Shown: piece after piece, positions 1 through 7,747 of the stretch
Numbering within the stretch: position 1 is the stretch's first letter
Layout: each line of letters starts with the position of its first letter
Source of the DNA: Candidatus Saccharimonadota bacterium
GTDB lineage: Bacteria > Patescibacteriota > Saccharimonadia > Saccharimonadales > Saccharimonadaceae
NCBI GenBank assembly: GCA_010014525.1
Contig: RZZT01000002.1
Coordinates: 1 to 50,923, forward strand
DNA length: 50,923 bases
Direction: 5' to 3'
Translations under genes and position numbers: made by a program
The notes under the pieces: generated by a model
What the model saw: only the letters and a program-made list of their open reading frames with translations
The model's database searches: none
What the model was told of the DNA's origin: nothing

Positions 1-46
1 TCCGCCACTGTCTCTGGTAACTGATTACAGTTTAACATATTTTGGG

Positions 47-76
47 TGAAAAAACAAGAGCCGATTTGAGCTCTTG
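47..76 (-). terminator. Rho-independent terminator of the 95..298 gene
   Basis: CAAGAGC (55-61) / GCTCTTG (70-76) stem followed on the minus strand by TTTTTT. Confidence 0.7.
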
Positions 77-94
77 CGTTTATTGGTATAAGTA

Positions 95-298
95 TTATTT
101 ATTTTCTAAAATTTCGACTCGTTCGTGCAACCTGTTGATTTCGCCAATCATAAAAGAATGCATTTCAGCTTCAGATTTGTTGAGCTCTTCTGTGTAGTTA
201 GCGTGATCCACGACTAATAATGTCAGTACGCCTAGCCAGATGAAAATAATAACGGTTGATATAATTATGCATATTTTTAATTTCTTGATGTCTTTCAT
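95..298 (-). CDS. Small single-TM protein with C-terminal coiled-coil-like tail, unknown function
   Basis: Complete 67-aa ORF, AAGGAG Shine-Dalgarno 6 nt before ATG, one hydrophobic N-terminal segment. Confidence 0.7.
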   Translation of the reverse strand: MKDIKKLKICIIISTVIIFIWLGVLTLLVVDHANYTEELNKSEAEMHSFMIGEINRLHERVEILENK

Positions 299-355
299 AT
301 GTTCTCCTTTGTTTTATAGAAAAGAGGCTTGTTTAGACCTTTTTCTAAGTTTGTA

Positions 356-730
356 TTATTTCAGTTCGAGATAATACGAGTTTGTTGGTACATTAACTTT
401 CTCTTTAATGAAATAACCCATCTGTAATCTTCCGAAGAGATCTTTATAATAGTAGTTTCCTGCTATAGTAACTTTACTGCCTCTGTTTAATTTTATGGAT
501 CTATATTCTCCAGATTTCCAACCTACATCGCCTCCGCCAAATGATGGGACAGCATCGAATAGATTGGACAAAACTTGTCTACCTCCAGTTGCTGATGGTG
601 TGAGTCTAACCGTTACGGCTGCCACTTCAGCGTTTACAGTTTGAGGTTTTAACATCCCCACTGTCGTAACTGTCATAGCTAAAAGCAGTAATTTTACGAT
701 ATTTTTATTAAACTTAACTATATTATTCAT
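356..730 (-). CDS. Predicted secreted protein, unknown function
   Basis: Sec-type signal peptide (KFNKNIVKLLLLAMTVTTVG...VNA-E), purine-rich SD AAGGGGTGAAG, TTGTTT-17-TATAAT promoter upstream. Confidence 0.75.
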   Translation of the reverse strand: MNNIVKFNKNIVKLLLLAMTVTTVGMLKPQTVNAEVAAVTVRLTPSATGGRQVLSNLFDAVPSFGGGDVGWKSGEYRSIKLNRGSKVTIAGNYYYKDLFGRLQMGYFIKEKVNVPTNSYYLELK

Positions 731-779
731 AGTTAAACTTCACCCCTTATTCTTTGTTTGGCTAAGCAAGACCCACTTC

Positions 780-808
780 ATTATAGCACTAGCATTTATA
801 AAAAACAA
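780..808 (-). promoter_or_regulatory. Promoter of secreted protein gene (TTGTTT-N17-TATAAT)
   Basis: -10 at 780-785, -35 at 803-808, 17-bp spacer. Confidence 0.65.
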
Positions 809-1016
809 TAAAATTATCTTCGACTCTCTTGATGTGAGTTTTAGCAAAATAAACCATATGAGTATGTTTAATCCTAATAGGTGAAACTCTGGATTTATGA
901 TTATAAAATAATCCTAGCTCTAACTGTTGCCAGGCTTAGCTTTCTTATGGTTCCTATTGCCTTGCCCGCTCTTTGGCGCGCATAAAGAAATTCCGGTTAT
1001 GAAAATAATGTAGCTA

Positions 1017-1045
1017 TTGCTTTTTTACACCATTTGTGATATAAT
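1017..1045 (+). promoter_or_regulatory. Promoter TTGCTT-N17-TATAAT
   Basis: -35 at 1017-1022, -10 at 1040-1045, upstream of 1101 ORF. Confidence 0.65.
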
Positions 1046-1100
1046 ATAAAGATATGATGGTAGTTTTAGGACTGTCAAATTTGTACTTTAGGAGAGTGAT

Positions 1101-1901
1101 ATGATGATAAATAATGAAAATGTTTTTGAGGTTTTGTCGGCCGAAAATGAACTGAATCCTGCACCTCTAGGAGATGTGGAGATTCAGGCTGCGGTCAATG
1201 TGAAGCTGAGCAATCGCTTAACTTCGTATTGGCATGGCTACTTGCCGGAGACAGTAGTATCGAATGGTCTGGTTGTAGCTGCAGCATTTGAGCAGCAAAA
1301 CCGTGCCAAGTATCAAAGATTAAATCGTGAATTAATCGTTCGGGAAGGAATTTCTCCTGAACTGAAGCCAATTTTTGATTTGGCAACTAAAGGTTTAGCT
1401 AACTATGATCAATTATTAGACTTATACTTGGATTGTAGTTCAATCCACACAATTGATTTGGCTAGCTATACCCACGGCGGAGATGCCTCGAGAGAAGAGT
1501 TATTTGAGACGTTGTGCCCAGCCATGAAGGCGAGCTTTACGAATAAATATGAAGTCGCTTTGGCTGATGAAGACATGGTGATTTCTGAGCCGAAATATTA
1601 TTCAGGCTTAAGCCGGAATCTTGACCCAGAAAATTTCAACGGGATTGAACGAATCCGCGTCGAAAAAAGATTCGTCAAGCTCGGCGAAACTGAAGATGGC
1701 ATTGCCCTAATGGCGCGCCTGATTGACTTCAAAATCATCTTTGCCGATGAGTCTCAAAACATCGACGATTTGATTGACAGAGGGCTATTCAAATATGACG
1801 ATAGTGCTCGTCAGTCACGGGTGTATTATATACCCGTATCAACAAGTTTCTTTGTGTGTAATATGCGAAGAAATAAGAAGATGCGCAAGCGTTTTCTATA
1901 A
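1101..1901 (+). CDS. Hypothetical protein
   Basis: 266-aa ORF with AGGAG SD, promoter and downstream terminator; no family recognised. Confidence 0.8.
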   Translation: MMINNENVFEVLSAENELNPAPLGDVEIQAAVNVKLSNRLTSYWHGYLPETVVSNGLVVAAAFEQQNRAKYQRLNRELIVREGISPELKPIFDLATKGLANYDQLLDLYLDCSSIHTIDLASYTHGGDASREELFETLCPAMKASFTNKYEVALADEDMVISEPKYYSGLSRNLDPENFNGIERIRVEKRFVKLGETEDGIALMARLIDFKIIFADESQNIDDLIDRGLFKYDDSARQSRVYYIPVSTSFFVCNMRRNKKMRKRFL

Positions 1902-1918
1902 AATTTATCACTGATTTG

Positions 1919-1945
1919 CCGCCTATACACTAGGCGGTTTTTTTC
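1919..1945 (+). terminator. Rho-independent terminator of 1101..1901
   Basis: CCGCCT-atacact-AGGCGG followed by T7. Confidence 0.85.
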
Positions 1946-1952
1946 TTTGACC

Positions 1953-1992
1953 AAAAATAAAACTTCCCTACTCGCGAGAATAAGGAAGTTTT
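1953..1992 (-). terminator. Terminator of rplA
   Basis: AAAACTTCC (1959-1967) / GGAAGTTTT (1984-1992) stem, T-rich on minus strand. Confidence 0.7.
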
Positions 1993-2012
1993 GTGGTTTG
2001 CTATCTTAAAAA

Positions 2013-3068
2013 TTAAGCAATTGGGCTTTCGGTTACGATTGCAGGGCCTTGAGTGGTTGCAACAGTGACGGATTTTACATACATGCCTTTTAGGCTGCTT
2101 GGTTTTTGGCTAGCAAGGCTGTCAAAGAAAGCTTTGGCGTTCTCGGCTAGTTTCTCTTCGCCGAATGATACTTTACCGATTGAAAGATGGACAATCGACT
2201 GCTTATCGACGCGGTACTCAACTTTACCGGCTTTAGCCTCAGATACGGCTTTAGCTACGTCTACAGCAACGGTGCCAGCTTTAGGATTCGGCATCAAGCC
2301 ACGTGGGCCAAGTAAGCGTGCGTATTTACCAAGTTTTGGCATATATGCGGGTGTTGCAATCAAGACGTCGAAGTTTAATTCTTCTTTGTCTAGCTGTTTT
2401 AGGAAAGTTTCGTCACCAATAACATTTGCACCGGCTTTTTTAGCTGCGGCGTGGTCTGCTTCTGGAGCAAATACAGCAACTTTGACATCTTTACCAGTTC
2501 CGTTTGGCAAAACAACAGTTGAGCGAACGTTTTGGTCGGCTTGACGTGGGTCAACTCCTAAGCGGACGTGTAGTTCAACGCTAGCGTCGAATTTTGCTGG
2601 GTTGGTTTCGGTAGCTAGTTTTAGGGCTTCAACTAGGCCGTAAACCTTGTCTTTTTCAACCTTAGCGGCTGCGGCTTGATATTTTTTACCGCGGCGCTCT
2701 AGGCGTGGGCGCGTGATAGGCTTTGGACCTTTTTTGGCTACAGCTTCGCTGCCGTCGGTTGGGGTAGTATCACCAGCTTCTTTGCGGGCTTCTTTTTCTT
2801 CTTGATCGGCGGTTTCCTCAGCGTGTTTTTTGCTGCGTTTTCCGCTTTTAGCGAAGGCTTCTTCTATTTTTTCCTCAGCTGTTTCGATAATTTCTTCAGC
2901 TTCTTTTATAATCTCAGAGACTTCTTCAGCAACTTCTTCGACGATTTCTTCTACCTTCTCAGCTGCAGCTTTGATAGCCTCGTTGATTTCGGCGATAGTG
3001 TTTTTCTCAGTTAATTTCAAACCAAGTGCTTTCGCATCTTCTAATAGGTCGGCTTTTTTCTTTGCCAT
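2013..3068 (-). CDS. rplA: 50S ribosomal protein L1 with long N-terminal extension
   Basis: L1 core motifs (GLMPNPKAGTV, GKVEYRVDK); start moved to MAKKKADLL with AGAAAGGA SD. Confidence 0.95.
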   Translation of the reverse strand: MAKKKADLLEDAKALGLKLTEKNTIAEINEAIKAAAEKVEEIVEEVAEEVSEIIKEAEEIIETAEEKIEEAFAKSGKRSKKHAEETADQEEKEARKEAGDTTPTDGSEAVAKKGPKPITRPRLERRGKKYQAAAAKVEKDKVYGLVEALKLATETNPAKFDASVELHVRLGVDPRQADQNVRSTVVLPNGTGKDVKVAVFAPEADHAAAKKAGANVIGDETFLKQLDKEELNFDVLIATPAYMPKLGKYARLLGPRGLMPNPKAGTVAVDVAKAVSEAKAGKVEYRVDKQSIVHLSIGKVSFGEEKLAENAKAFFDSLASQKPSSLKGMYVKSVTVATTQGPAIVTESPIA

Positions 3069-3081
3069 TTGTGAATCCTTT

Positions 3082-3127
3082 CTGTGGTAATAACGACTTT
3101 GCAACTATTTGCCCCAAAATCTCCCAG
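3082..3127 (-). promoter_or_regulatory. Candidate L1-binding leader structure in rplA 5' UTR
   Basis: Leader reads CTGGGAG...TTACCACAG; resembles the UGGGAG/ACCAC arrangement of L1 target RNAs, by eye only. Confidence 0.3.
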
Positions 3128-3150
3128 CATTGATATTATTTAACTTGTTA

Positions 3151-3179
3151 ATTTTAGCATAACTGAGGGTTTTAGTCAA
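3151..3179 (-). promoter_or_regulatory. rplA promoter TTGACT-N17-TAAAAT
   Basis: -10 at 3151-3156, -35 at 3174-3179. Confidence 0.75.
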
Positions 3180-3180
3180 A

Positions 3181-3209
3181 TAAAAACGCCGAAACTTTGT
3201 GTTTCGGCG
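3181..3209 (-). terminator. Terminator of 3218..3409 gene
   Basis: CGCCGAAAC-tttgt-GTTTCGGCG 9-bp stem, T-tract on minus strand. Confidence 0.85.
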
Positions 3210-3217
3210 TTGGTTGC

Positions 3218-3409
3218 TTACTCTTTGGCGTGAGGTAGAAATTTTTCTACCTTGATGTCTGATCCCGCTTCGTTTAAAGCATTTTCGACAATGTTTACAG
3301 AGAAATTCTCGCACCAATACGGAATTGCCGCTTTGAGTGCTTCTTCTGAACCTGCTTCTACCGCCGCTTCGATGGCACTGTGCAGGCAAAATAATTCGTC
3401 TTTTCTCAT
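3218..3409 (-). CDS. Small hypothetical protein (63 aa)
   Basis: ORF MRKDELFCLHSAIEAAV...; AAGGTGAAGG SD before the internal ATG at 3409. Confidence 0.65.
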   Translation of the reverse strand: MRKDELFCLHSAIEAAVEAGSEEALKAAIPYWCENFSVNIVENALNEAGSDIKVEKFLPHAKE

Positions 3410-3490
3410 ATCCTTCACCTTTTTTCTAAGATTTAAACAAACCGAATAAGCTGTAGTGCAAAGGTGCCTATTCAATCTGAATATACTTAT

Positions 3491-3519
3491 ATTATAGCAT
3501 AAAAATGTATAAAAAGCAA
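3491..3519 (-). promoter_or_regulatory. Promoter TTGCTT-N17-TATAAT for 3218..3409
   Basis: -10 at 3491-3496, -35 at 3514-3519. Confidence 0.6.
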
Positions 3520-3527
3520 TAGCTTAA

Positions 3528-4469
3528 CTATAGTATATGGATTTTTTGTTCAATTTGCCGGATAGAGATATTTTTAATATTTTTTAGTTTGGTTGATTCA
3601 CCCTCAATTTGAATCTGTAAATTCTGTGGTTTTTCTAAAATTATTTCAACCTCGTGGGCGGTTTTTAGTGGAATGAATCCAAACAGCCCCTTTACCAGAA
3701 ACGGTAGATTTTTAATAATTTTACCTGAATCTAGTGCCGCAAAACCAAATTTTTCAGGTGCTTTTTTGTTGGCCTGAGAGCGCATAATTCGCGCCATTCG
3801 CGGTCCGTTCATAAAAACTAAATCTGTTATTTTAGGGTTAACACGGACGGATTCCCCGTTAATTTTAATTTTTTCAACGTGAATATCTTTCTCTTTGCGA
3901 TGGTTGAAGTAAAATCTTGTTGCCGCAAGCAAAGAAAGGGCTAGCCGAGAATTACGACCGGGCGTCTTTTTGAGCGCACCACGGATTCTTGGATGTTCGA
4001 AAATCTCTGCCATTTCGGCGGTGAGCCCAACCGTAGCGTAGAGTGGAATATAGCGATAGAATTCGCCGTTAATAGATAGCTCGAGCGGCTTGACTGAATA
4101 TTTTGATTGTTGTTCATCTAATGCGCGGATGCAGGCCTTATAGTGATTACGCGAAAAACTATGGGCATAATCATTAAAATTGCCGAAGCCGGTATATTTG
4201 ATTTTGATGCCAGTTTTGCCTGAAATTATAATCGCGTTGGTTGCGATGTGGGCTGTACCATCGCCGCCGGCCACTAAGACAATATCATTATTTTGTAGGA
4301 TTTTCGCCATTTTTTTGGCGTTATCAAGCGGATTAGTCGGCTCGATTTCGTAGGTTTGGCGCTGTTTTTCACTTAAATTGAGCCCATCAATATAGCGAAT
4401 GATTTTCTTCTCAACTAATGCGTATCCACTCGAGCGGCGGTTCACGACCAAAACCAGGCGATTTTTCAT
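3528..4469 (-). CDS. Diacylglycerol kinase / lipid kinase catalytic-domain protein
   Basis: DAGK_cat-like GGDGT motif (VLVAGGDGTAHIATNA) with N-terminal LVLVVNRRSSGY. Confidence 0.85.
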   Translation of the reverse strand: MKNRLVLVVNRRSSGYALVEKKIIRYIDGLNLSEKQRQTYEIEPTNPLDNAKKMAKILQNNDIVLVAGGDGTAHIATNAIIISGKTGIKIKYTGFGNFNDYAHSFSRNHYKACIRALDEQQSKYSVKPLELSINGEFYRYIPLYATVGLTAEMAEIFEHPRIRGALKKTPGRNSRLALSLLAATRFYFNHRKEKDIHVEKIKINGESVRVNPKITDLVFMNGPRMARIMRSQANKKAPEKFGFAALDSGKIIKNLPFLVKGLFGFIPLKTAHEVEIILEKPQNLQIQIEGESTKLKNIKNISIRQIEQKIHIL

Positions 4470-4503
4470 AATTTATATTATACCATTTTTTGCGGCAAAA
4501 GAA

Positions 4504-4532
4504 AAATATCACCCTCGTATAGAGTGATATTT
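4504..4532 (-). terminator. Terminator of 4550 gene
   Basis: AAATATCAC ... GTGATATTT stem, T-rich minus-strand side. Confidence 0.7.
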
Positions 4533-4549
4533 CATAACTAGTTAGTATT

Positions 4550-4853
4550 TTAATCCTCGGAATCGTCTTTATGCTGCTCGTCGTACCATTTTTGAAACTC
4601 TTCCATGTCTTCTATAGAGTAAGGCTTGACGTCAGCTTCGTCCGTTCGGCCATCAACTAAGCCACGGTTTCTGAGATATGCTTCGAGTCTCATTGTCTTG
4701 AAGCTATTTTCGGCGTTTGAGTCGTATGCTCCCTGAATGGCTTTAAATTGCAAAGATGTCAATAAGAATAAAACTACCGCTGCCACAGTCAACGCCGCGT
4801 TGGAAATTACTAAAAATTTGATGGTTTTCTGCTCTTTTTGTTTGTTTTTTCAT
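4550..4853 (-). CDS. Small membrane protein, reading frame interrupted at a poly-A start
   Basis: Listed TTG start (4792) has no SD; upstream ATGAAAAAAC (4853) with CAGGAA SD is one frame off. Removing one A gives MKNKQKEQKTIKFLVISNAALTVAAVVLFLLTS. Confidence 0.6.
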
Positions 4854-4911
4854 ATAGATTCCTGTTTATTTTATGTTGGTCTATCTACATAATATCATAT
4901 TATTTCGCAAA

Positions 4912-4944
4912 AAAATATCACCTCCGCTAGGAAAGTGATATTTT
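4912..4944 (-). terminator. Terminator of rplK
   Basis: AAAATATCAC ... GTGATATTTT stem. Confidence 0.7.
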
Positions 4945-4960
4945 ATGATTTTTGAATAGA

Positions 4961-5386
4961 TTATTCAGTAATCGAAACGCCCATTGAGCGAGCAGAGCCA
5001 GCAACAGTTTTCATTGCGCCTTCGATATCTACTGCGTTTAGGTGTTCCATTTTAGTTTCAGCGATTTCTTGTAGCTGAGCTTTGGTGATAGAACCAGCTT
5101 TTTCAGTCAGGCTGTTGCCTGCACCTTTTTTGATACCAGCTTTTTCGCGGATCATATCATCAACTGGCTGACCAAGCGATTTCCAAGTGAAAGTTCGGTC
5201 GTCGTACACTTGCATGTGAACGATTACATCTTTACCCATTAAATCTTTAGTTGCGTCGTTGAACGGATTGATGAAATCCATCATATTTAGACCCCACTGA
5301 CCAAGGGTTGAACCCACTGGAGGACCTGCAGTTGCGCGGCCCGCTGGGATTCGAAGTTTCAAATTTCCAATAATTTTCTTTGCCAT
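4961..5386 (-). CDS. rplK: 50S ribosomal protein L11
   Basis: L11 signature (PPVGSTLGQWGLNMMDF, ARSMGVSI). Confidence 0.97.
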   Translation of the reverse strand: MAKKIIGNLKLRIPAGRATAGPPVGSTLGQWGLNMMDFINPFNDATKDLMGKDVIVHMQVYDDRTFTWKSLGQPVDDMIREKAGIKKGAGNSLTEKAGSITKAQLQEIAETKMEHLNAVDIEGAMKTVAGSARSMGVSITE

Positions 5387-5471
5387 TTTCTTCCTTATAT
5401 TTTACTTGTTTAGACAAGTGCGTAACGGATCTATTTTAGCATAGTTTGGGTGAAAACGCAAGGGGTAAACT

Positions 5472-5497
5472 AAGACTCTCCCACTAGGGAGAGTCTT
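5472..5497 (-). terminator. Probable terminator/stem-loop after nusG
   Basis: AAGACTCTCCC-acta-GGGAGAGTCTT 11-bp perfect stem, weak T-tract. Confidence 0.55.
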
Positions 5498-5517
5498 GAG
5501 TTTATACAGAGTAAGTT

Positions 5518-6060
5518 TTAGATTTTCTTTACTTGCAAAGCATCTAGCTCAACCGGTGTTTCGCGACCGAACATTGAGACCATAATTTTAAGCTTGCCTT
5601 TGACGGCGTCTATTTCAGAAACAGCACCTTCAAATCCCTTGAATGGACCGTCGATAATGTTGATAATTTCGCCTTCTGAAAAGCTAATGTCATATTTTGG
5701 TTCTTCGGCGCCCATGCGGCGTTTGATATCACGCATTTCTTTTTCTGAAACTGGAGTTGGCTCGGTTCCCGCCCCTACAAAACCAGTTACGCCTGGCGTA
5801 TTACGAACAACAAACCAAGTTTCTTCTGTTAATTTCATTTCTACTAGTACGTAACTTTGCAATATTTTACGGTCAACGATTTTTCGCTTACCATTTTTTA
5901 CTTCAATTTGTTTTTCTTTTGGCACCATTACGTCAAAGATTTTGTCGGCCATATCGACTCCATTAATTCTCTGGCGAAGGCTTTCGGCTACTTTATCCTC
6001 GTATCCTGCATAGGTTGTTACCGCGTACCAGTTTCGGGTTGAATCATATCGTTTACTCAT
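5518..6060 (-). CDS. nusG: Transcription termination/antitermination protein NusG
   Basis: NGN domain and KOW motif (GPFKGFEGAVSEID), TPGVTGFVG. Confidence 0.95.
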   Translation of the reverse strand: MSKRYDSTRNWYAVTTYAGYEDKVAESLRQRINGVDMADKIFDVMVPKEKQIEVKNGKRKIVDRKILQSYVLVEMKLTEETWFVVRNTPGVTGFVGAGTEPTPVSEKEMRDIKRRMGAEEPKYDISFSEGEIINIIDGPFKGFEGAVSEIDAVKGKLKIMVSMFGRETPVELDALQVKKI

Positions 6061-6074
6061 TTTTACTCCTTAAA

Positions 6075-6482
6075 TTATCCTAAAATTGTTTTAAACACCC
6101 AGTCAAAAAATATATCAAGCAGCAAGATTAGCGTAGCGAAAGCTATTGAAAATGCCAAAACGGCGCCAGTCATCTTCCAGGTCTCGACACGGGTTGGCCA
6201 ACGAACTAGTTTTAGCTCTGCCCAAGCTTCTTTGAAATAGCGACCAATAGCGATAAATGGCTTGAACGCCACTTGTAGGAATTTTGGCAAAGGTTTGCGG
6301 GCTTTCTTCGCTTTTTTGCCAGAAATTTTAGCGGCGTATTTACCAGCTTCTGGTTTTGCCTCCTGCTCGATCACTCGTTTTTTGGTGGTTTTGCTACTCG
6401 CTGATTTTTTAGTTTTGGCGGATTGGTCAGATTTTGCCGAAACTCGCCTAACTTTTGTCTCTGATTTATCTTGTTTTGCCAC
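6075..6482 (-). CDS. secE: Preprotein translocase subunit SecE with Lys-rich N-terminal extension
   Basis: GTG start with AGAGGAGT SD; C-terminal SecE motif (ELKLVRWPTRVETWKMT) plus single TM; adjacent to nusG. Confidence 0.9.
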   Translation of the reverse strand: MAKQDKSETKVRRVSAKSDQSAKTKKSASSKTTKKRVIEQEAKPEAGKYAAKISGKKAKKARKPLPKFLQVAFKPFIAIGRYFKEAWAELKLVRWPTRVETWKMTGAVLAFSIAFATLILLLDIFFDWVFKTILG

Positions 6483-6545
6483 GTTCTACTCCTCTTGCTC
6501 TTAAATAAAGCCAAATTAAAAAGCCTTATGAGGCTTGATATGTCA

Positions 6546-6574
6546 AGTATACCTCTTTATTTTTTATCTGTCAA
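6546..6574 (-). promoter_or_regulatory. secE-nusG promoter TTGACA-N17-TATACT
   Basis: -10 at 6546-6551, -35 at 6569-6574. Confidence 0.7.
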
Positions 6575-6591
6575 GTGGTAGAATAGAGCTA

Positions 6592-7740
6592 ATGCAAATT
6601 TTATTATTCTCTCTAATCAGCCTTTCGAATTCTTTTTTAGCTTACAAATTACTGTTGAGCTTGCGTAAGTATCGTATAAGAGAAGTTAAAAATTTAGTGG
6701 ATGCGGGTCCGCGCGATTTGCCAAGCGCGAGTGTTTTAATTCCAGCTAGAAATGAGCAGATAGCCATGCGCTCTTGTCTGGAAATGGTTCTGGCGAGCGA
6801 TTATCCAAAGCTTGAGGTCATTGTTCTGGATGACAATTCTGTTGATAATACATCCGACGAGATTAAACGGTTTGCTCACGCTGGCGTGCGATTTGTTAGT
6901 GGCGAAAAGCCACCCGAAGGTTGGTTAGGGCGCAATTCTGCCTATGACCGTTTGAGCACCGAAGCTAGCGGTGATTTGCTACTATTTTTGAGTGTCGATA
7001 CTAAAATTAAGCTAAAAACTATTTCTAAAATGGTTAATTTTATGATTGATAACCAAACTAAGATGCTTAGTGTTTTGCCTAGCCGAAGTGATAACTATCG
7101 TTTTTCGGTTTTGTTTTCAACTTTACGCTACTATTTGGAATTGATTTTAGCCCGAGTATCTAGTCCTCCTTCAAGCTCTGGTATTTGGATGATTGACCGT
7201 ATAGTTTTGACTGAGGAGCTTGGTGGATTGCACCATTATCGTCAAGCGGTGATGCCAGAGGCTGAGATTGCAAAAGACCTTGCAGCAAAAGACGGTGGCT
7301 TATTTGAAATCGAGAAGCCACAATATCAATTCCTAATTGACGAACAGAAGCTGGGCGTTGATTTTGAAAAGCGTTGGAGCTCGCAGATTCAAACTGAGCA
7401 GCGTAATTTTGCGCTAAATATATTAAAACAGCCGGTAATTATCCTGCCCGTTTTAATTATATTTGGGTTGCATCTACTGCCATTTTTAATGACGATTGTA
7501 AAATTTTTATTGACTGATTTTGGTCCGGATTTCTGGTTTTATTTAGCTCAGGCAGGTATTTCGATGCTTATTTACGCCTGCTATACCTCTATAGTATGGT
7601 CTAGAGGTTGGTGGTTATCGTTCCTGCTCTACCCGCTGGTGATTATTCAAGAGTCGATGATTTTCCTATCTAGCATTTACCATCGTTTCTTCGGCAAGAT
7701 GATCTGGCGTGGTCGTGAGATTAACTTTAGAAAATTCTAG
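6592..7740 (+). CDS. Family 2 membrane glycosyltransferase
   Basis: GT2 motifs (VLIPARNEQ, VIVLDDNSVDNT), C-terminal TM segments; start reset to MQILLFS with -10 TAGAAT 7 nt upstream. Confidence 0.85.
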   Translation: MQILLFSLISLSNSFLAYKLLLSLRKYRIREVKNLVDAGPRDLPSASVLIPARNEQIAMRSCLEMVLASDYPKLEVIVLDDNSVDNTSDEIKRFAHAGVRFVSGEKPPEGWLGRNSAYDRLSTEASGDLLLFLSVDTKIKLKTISKMVNFMIDNQTKMLSVLPSRSDNYRFSVLFSTLRYYLELILARVSSPPSSSGIWMIDRIVLTEELGGLHHYRQAVMPEAEIAKDLAAKDGGLFEIEKPQYQFLIDEQKLGVDFEKRWSSQIQTEQRNFALNILKQPVIILPVLIIFGLHLLPFLMTIVKFLLTDFGPDFWFYLAQAGISMLIYACYTSIVWSRGWWLSFLLYPLVIIQESMIFLSSIYHRFFGKMIWRGREINFRKF

Positions 7741-7747
7741 CTGTAGG

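Noticed and set aside
1195-1386. 63-aa minus-strand ORF inside the 1101..1901 gene
   Set aside because: Antisense to a well-supported ORF; no expression signals
2802-3090. Plus-strand ORFs (Phe/Ser-rich) opposite rplA
   Set aside because: Antisense shadow of the Glu/Lys/Ala-rich L1 extension; no SD or promoter
3105-3389. 94-aa ORF overlapping the 63-aa gene
   Set aside because: Runs through a strong terminator and the rplA promoter, in a different frame from the SD-led ORF
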